Positions 61,043 through 64,000 of a stretch of 64,000 nt of DNA are shown here, piece after piece. Below the pieces are notes generated by a model that worked only from the letters and a program-made list of their open reading frames with translations, was not told the origin of the DNA and searched no databases. The stretch's first letter is position 1. Every line of letters starts with the position of its first letter. Location: assembly GCF_001610835.1 (NCBI RefSeq), contig NZ_CP011270.1, positions 4,792,001 to 4,856,000 of the forward strand, given 5' to 3'. The stretch comes from Planctomyces sp. SH-PL14. Lineage in GTDB: Bacteria > Planctomycetota > Planctomycetia > Planctomycetales > Planctomycetaceae. A program made the position numbers and the translations under genes.

Positions 61043-63553
61043 TCAATCGAATGCGCGGGCGACTTCGTCGTAGTAACGGCGGGCCTTGTCGTAGGCGGCC
61101 TGCGCAGCGGGGCGTTCCGGCTCGCGGATCTGGTTCTTCTTCTTCTCCCAGCAGACGTCGACCGCCTTGCGGCACCATTCGGCGCTCTTGCGATGGGCAC
61201 GGATCGGCTGGGCGGCGACTTCCACAAAGATCGGATTCGTGTGGACGCTGGGAAGGATCCGCACCGCCACCCAGCTCGACTTCTCGATCGGCACTTCGAT
61301 CTGGAGCGGGCGCGTCGTCCCGTCCGCTTCGATCTCCTGGCGGGCGGCAACCTCGCCGTTGACGATGACTTCCACCGGGACCTTGCGCGTCCCTTCGATC
61401 CGGCACCGCTCGACATGCCAGTAGGGCTTGGCGTCGAGACGGGTCTGACGGATCCGCTCGGTCTCGCCGGTCGGGGTTTCTGCCAGAAGGGCCGCGACGT
61501 CGAAGGCGACCTCGACCTTGCCGGGCTCCTTCAGGTCGATCTGGCTCAGCTTTCCCTCCGGTCCCGGCTCGCCGAGATGGACCAACTGCTGATTCCCCGG
61601 TGCCGCTGACGGGGCCCGGAGCCGGAAGTCGAGGATGTGGCTCAGGCCGTCGGTGCAGTAGCTGCGGCCGTTCTTGAGCCCTTCGCACCACTGGTCGAAC
61701 GTGAGCGAGCCGGTCTCCGGGCCTGCGGACGATGCCGACTCCCCTTTCGCCGCTTCCTTTGCGGCCGGCATCTTCACATAGATCCGGCCGAGGCCGACCT
61801 TGTCGCCGTAGATGCAGGGGAAGTCGGTCTCGCCGCTGATCCGCGGGCGGAGGCCGCAGTTGAGCGTGTGGTACCAGATGTTGAGCTCCCAGATCGCCGG
61901 CGTGTCGACGGCCGAGAGGAAGTCGCACGCCCCCGTCGCCGCCGTGACGATGTACTCGTTCGCCCCGATCCCGTCGAAGGGGGGCATGGCGTAGTCCGGG
62001 AGCTTGTCCGCGGCGTGCCCCTGCCATCCGGCGGGCGCTCCGCCCCAGGGCTGCTTCGGGAACTGCCGCTGGCCATCGGGCATGTAGTCCGGCAGGGCCA
62101 GTCCCCAGCCGCTGTGGCTGTAGCCGACGACGCCCCCCTGCTGCTGGCCCCACGTCAGGACCGGCTCCGTCCAGCTCGGCCACTGGCCGATCTCGGTCGT
62201 CCCCGGATAGTCGTCCTCCTTGAGCCGCAGGAGGCAGAGGTGTCCGGCGTGCGACGACGGAAAACCGCTCACCTCGACGTCGTACCGCATCAGGTAGTCG
62301 GGGCGCGAGAGGGCGTTCGTCTTTCCTTCGAAGAACTGCTTCTGCGTGTACCAGCACGGTCCCCATGACAGGACGCAGCCGACGTTGAGGTCTTCCCCCA
62401 GGATGTGCCGCATCATGTCGGCGGGCCCGACCCCTTCGGTCGGGCTGTCGTAGTGAGCGCAGCCGGCGGCGTGGACGTGGTGGTCTCCGGAGTACCAACC
62501 CCGCGTGATCGGATGGATCCACCGCGTGAGGCTGAACGCCTGGCGATGGCTGACGACCCCCGCGGGGACAGTGAACTTGTGCGTCTCGACACGGTACTCC
62601 GGGCCGCGGGAGACCGTGGCGGTGTACTGGCCCGGAGGGAGGTGGACCGATTCGCCGTCCGCGCGGTAGATCTGGTCGTGGAAGAAGAAGTCGGGAGCGA
62701 GGCGGCGGGCGGGGTTGGGGTAGACCCGGTTCTGCGTGTCGCGGATCACGAAGGCGGCGGTGGTCGGCTTGCCGTCGTGATCCCGGACGCCGAGGGCGAC
62801 CTCGACCGAGGGGACGCACTCGAACAGGATCGGGATCTCGCTCCGGAAGCCGAGATCCTGCGTCCCCTGTCCGACGTGGAACGAAAGGGTCGCTTCGCGG
62901 CGGCCGAAGTCGCGGCTGTAGAGCTGGACGATGCGGTACTCGCACTCGAGGCCCGAGAGGGCGGGCTTGAGGGGCTGCTTGCCATAGATGTCGATGTCGA
63001 GGAAGCGGTTCGGGACGTCGGCGGGGGAGACGAGCTTGTCGACCGTCAGGGGACGTTCGCGGGACCCTTTGCCGCGCATGTAAAGCGGCGCGGCGTTCGG
63101 GCTCTCGACCTTGAGCTCCGGCGTGATCCGGGCCTCGTTGTGGATCTTGACGAGGAAGGTCCGCCAGCCCTGCTGGATCAGCTCCTTGCGGGCGGGCCCT
63201 TCGGCGGCGGAGACGCGGCTCTCGGGATTGATCCGGACGAATGCGAGGCAGTGGCGGTCGAGCACCTTCTGAATGTCCGCGACCGAGGCCTTGGCGTCGG
63301 CGTTTTGCATCGCCTGGTTGAGCCGCAGCGCATCGTCCCCCGGAAGAGGTGAGCCGATGAAGACGAGCGCCTGCAGGAGACGTTCAGTCGCGGCAACGAA
63401 CGGCTGCCGTTCGACGTCGACCGGGCCGGGAGCCGGTTCGTCAGCGGGGAGTCGTCCCGCTCCCCCGAGCAGGATCAGGACCGCCAGCCCGAGGAGGCTG
63501 GCACCGCGGCGCCGAACGGGAACGGGTCGGACGGGGCAATGGATCGAGCACAT
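61043..63553 (-). CDS. CehA/McbA-family metallohydrolase, exported
   Basis: 836 residues. A signal peptide (SLLGLAVLILLGGAGRLPA/DE) is followed by about 300 residues of beta-sandwich (LECEYRIVQLYSRDFGRREA, GESVHLPPGQYTATVSRGP), then a PHP-like metal-dependent hydrolase domain starting WYSGDHHVHAAGCAHYDSP (metal ligands H-x-H), with WPSWTEPVLTWGQQQGGVVG and GYSHSGWGL as further conserved segments. The C-terminus is a beta domain plus helices. The family includes carbamate and phosphoester hydrolases and is common in planctomycetes with unknown substrates. A TPR gene ends 72 nt before its start, on the same strand. Confidence 0.85.
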   Translation of the reverse strand: MCSIHCPVRPVPVRRRGASLLGLAVLILLGGAGRLPADEPAPGPVDVERQPFVAATERLLQALVFIGSPLPGDDALRLNQAMQNADAKASVADIQKVLDRHCLAFVRINPESRVSAAEGPARKELIQQGWRTFLVKIHNEARITPELKVESPNAAPLYMRGKGSRERPLTVDKLVSPADVPNRFLDIDIYGKQPLKPALSGLECEYRIVQLYSRDFGRREATLSFHVGQGTQDLGFRSEIPILFECVPSVEVALGVRDHDGKPTTAAFVIRDTQNRVYPNPARRLAPDFFFHDQIYRADGESVHLPPGQYTATVSRGPEYRVETHKFTVPAGVVSHRQAFSLTRWIHPITRGWYSGDHHVHAAGCAHYDSPTEGVGPADMMRHILGEDLNVGCVLSWGPCWYTQKQFFEGKTNALSRPDYLMRYDVEVSGFPSSHAGHLCLLRLKEDDYPGTTEIGQWPSWTEPVLTWGQQQGGVVGYSHSGWGLALPDYMPDGQRQFPKQPWGGAPAGWQGHAADKLPDYAMPPFDGIGANEYIVTAATGACDFLSAVDTPAIWELNIWYHTLNCGLRPRISGETDFPCIYGDKVGLGRIYVKMPAAKEAAKGESASSAGPETGSLTFDQWCEGLKNGRSYCTDGLSHILDFRLRAPSAAPGNQQLVHLGEPGPEGKLSQIDLKEPGKVEVAFDVAALLAETPTGETERIRQTRLDAKPYWHVERCRIEGTRKVPVEVIVNGEVAARQEIEADGTTRPLQIEVPIEKSSWVAVRILPSVHTNPIFVEVAAQPIRAHRKSAEWCRKAVDVCWEKKKNQIREPERPAAQAAYDKARRYYDEVARAFD

Positions 63554-63625
63554 CGATAGCCTCGAACTCGGGAACCGAACGGGGAGAGACGCAGGACGGA
63601 AGGAGGCGCGGGGCGCTCCGACCGG

Positions 63626-64000
63626 TCATTTGGCGGGAGCCATCACGGGGTCGCGGCGATACGGCTTCTTCTGCTTGTAGGAATCGAGCCACCGCTCCAG
63701 GCGGGCCTTGTCGGGATACTTTCCTTTGGAGATTGCCGCGGTGATGAGCTTGACCGCCTTGTCGAATTCCCCCGCTTCCGCGTGGGCCGCGGCGAGGACC
63801 ACATCCGAGATCCCGTTCCGGTCCGGGCCGAAGGCGTACGCCAGCCGGACGTGTTCGAGCGCCTTCCGGCCGTCGCGGAACTGGGCATCGGCCGACGCGG
63901 CGCGAACCCAGGCGAGGTTGTTGTGCGCCTGCGGGAAGCGGGGGGCGGTCGTCAGGGCCGCCTCGTAGTCGCGGATCGCCTCCGGCAGCCGGCCGGAAAT
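63626..64000 (-). CDS. TPR-repeat protein, C-terminal part
   Basis: An open minus-strand frame enters from the right edge and stops at 63626 (124 visible residues). TPR-type helices: LPEAIRDYEAALTTAPRFPQ, AHNNLAWVRAASADAQFRDG, RKALEHVRLAYAFGP, DVVLAAAHAEAGEFDKAVKL. The tail (SYKQKKPYRRDPVMAPAK) is basic. It is a protein-interaction repeat protein, probably exported like many planctomycete TPR proteins, though the N-terminus is outside the window. It is directly upstream of the CehA/McbA gene, suggesting an operon. Confidence 0.8.
   Translation of the reverse strand: MSGRLPEAIRDYEAALTTAPRFPQAHNNLAWVRAASADAQFRDGRKALEHVRLAYAFGPDRNGISDVVLAAAHAEAGEFDKAVKLITAAISKGKYPDKARLERWLDSYKQKKPYRRDPVMAPAK

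Noticed and set aside
59739-62945. A 1068-codon minus-strand frame spanning ribH and the CehA/McbA gene
   Set aside because: It overlaps two well-supported genes in another frame and reads as low-complexity Arg/Pro/Gly.
1-64000. tRNA, rRNA or known riboswitches
   Set aside because: No cloverleaf, rRNA signature or FMN/TPP/cobalamin-type leader recognised by eye; ribH has no FMN element upstream.

Overview
The window is a GC-rich stretch of a bacterial chromosome whose gene content points to the Planctomycetes, most likely order Planctomycetales. The markers are a DUF1598 protein, two FG-GAP/ASPIC-UnbV lipoproteins, a PA14-repeat protein, a CehA/McbA-type metallohydrolase, a secreted protein with the planctomycete-type LEER..L N-terminal signal, a minimal Flp-pilin cluster, and several large multihaem c-type cytochromes. 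This is inferred from family knowledge. No rRNA, tRNA or phylogenetic marker allows a genus call.

Layout. 0-9.4 kb: macro-domain protein (partial), exported protein, VWA protein, cardiolipin synthase facing an LplT-type transporter, Fur-family regulator, isochorismatase-like hydrolase, aldose epimerase. 10-15.4 kb: lipoprotein, GlcD-type FAD oxidase, DinB-fold protein, cytochrome P450. 16-24.4 kb: a DUF5685-like/Cys-rich/NfeD fusion, class III aminotransferase, DUF1598 protein, FG-GAP lipoprotein, FloA. 24.7-31.6 kb: Gfo/Idh oxidoreductase, hybrid sensor kinase and response regulator with two unknown genes, Ada, a decayed K+-channel C-terminus, an exported protein. 32-36.7 kb: PA14 protein, Flp pilin cluster with prepilin peptidase, membrane GTPase. 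37.3-52.8 kb: a redox block with two 5-haem cytochromes, a 10-haem cytochrome fused to an LVIVD propeller, a 912-residue predicted outer-membrane barrel, a metzincin-like/HbpS-domain surface protein and a His/Gly-rich secreted protein. 53-64 kb: LysS, TPR/FG-GAP lipoprotein, GH15-like protein, lumazine synthase, membrane protein, CehA/McbA hydrolase and a TPR protein (partial).

Two things stand out. The first is a dispersed intergenic repeat of about 310-340 bp, present 14 times (10 essentially full, 4 deleted or partial) and covering about 6% of the window. It has a fixed architecture: two strong hairpins flank a long-range stem that encloses a GTGTCC/GGACAC hairpin. The hairpin closing pairs change together (C-G, A-T, T-A), and one end usually lies 2-12 nt beyond a stop codon. 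No transposase or other protein associated with it is encoded here. The second is the barrel-cytochrome block at 37.3-48.2 kb, with 20 predicted haems. It resembles a porin-cytochrome electron conduit in composition but has an unusual decahaem/propeller fusion.

Starts were often moved inward from the longest open frame on the basis of Shine-Dalgarno sequences, signal peptides or domain starts. Long open frames antisense to real genes are frequent because of the high GC and were left out.
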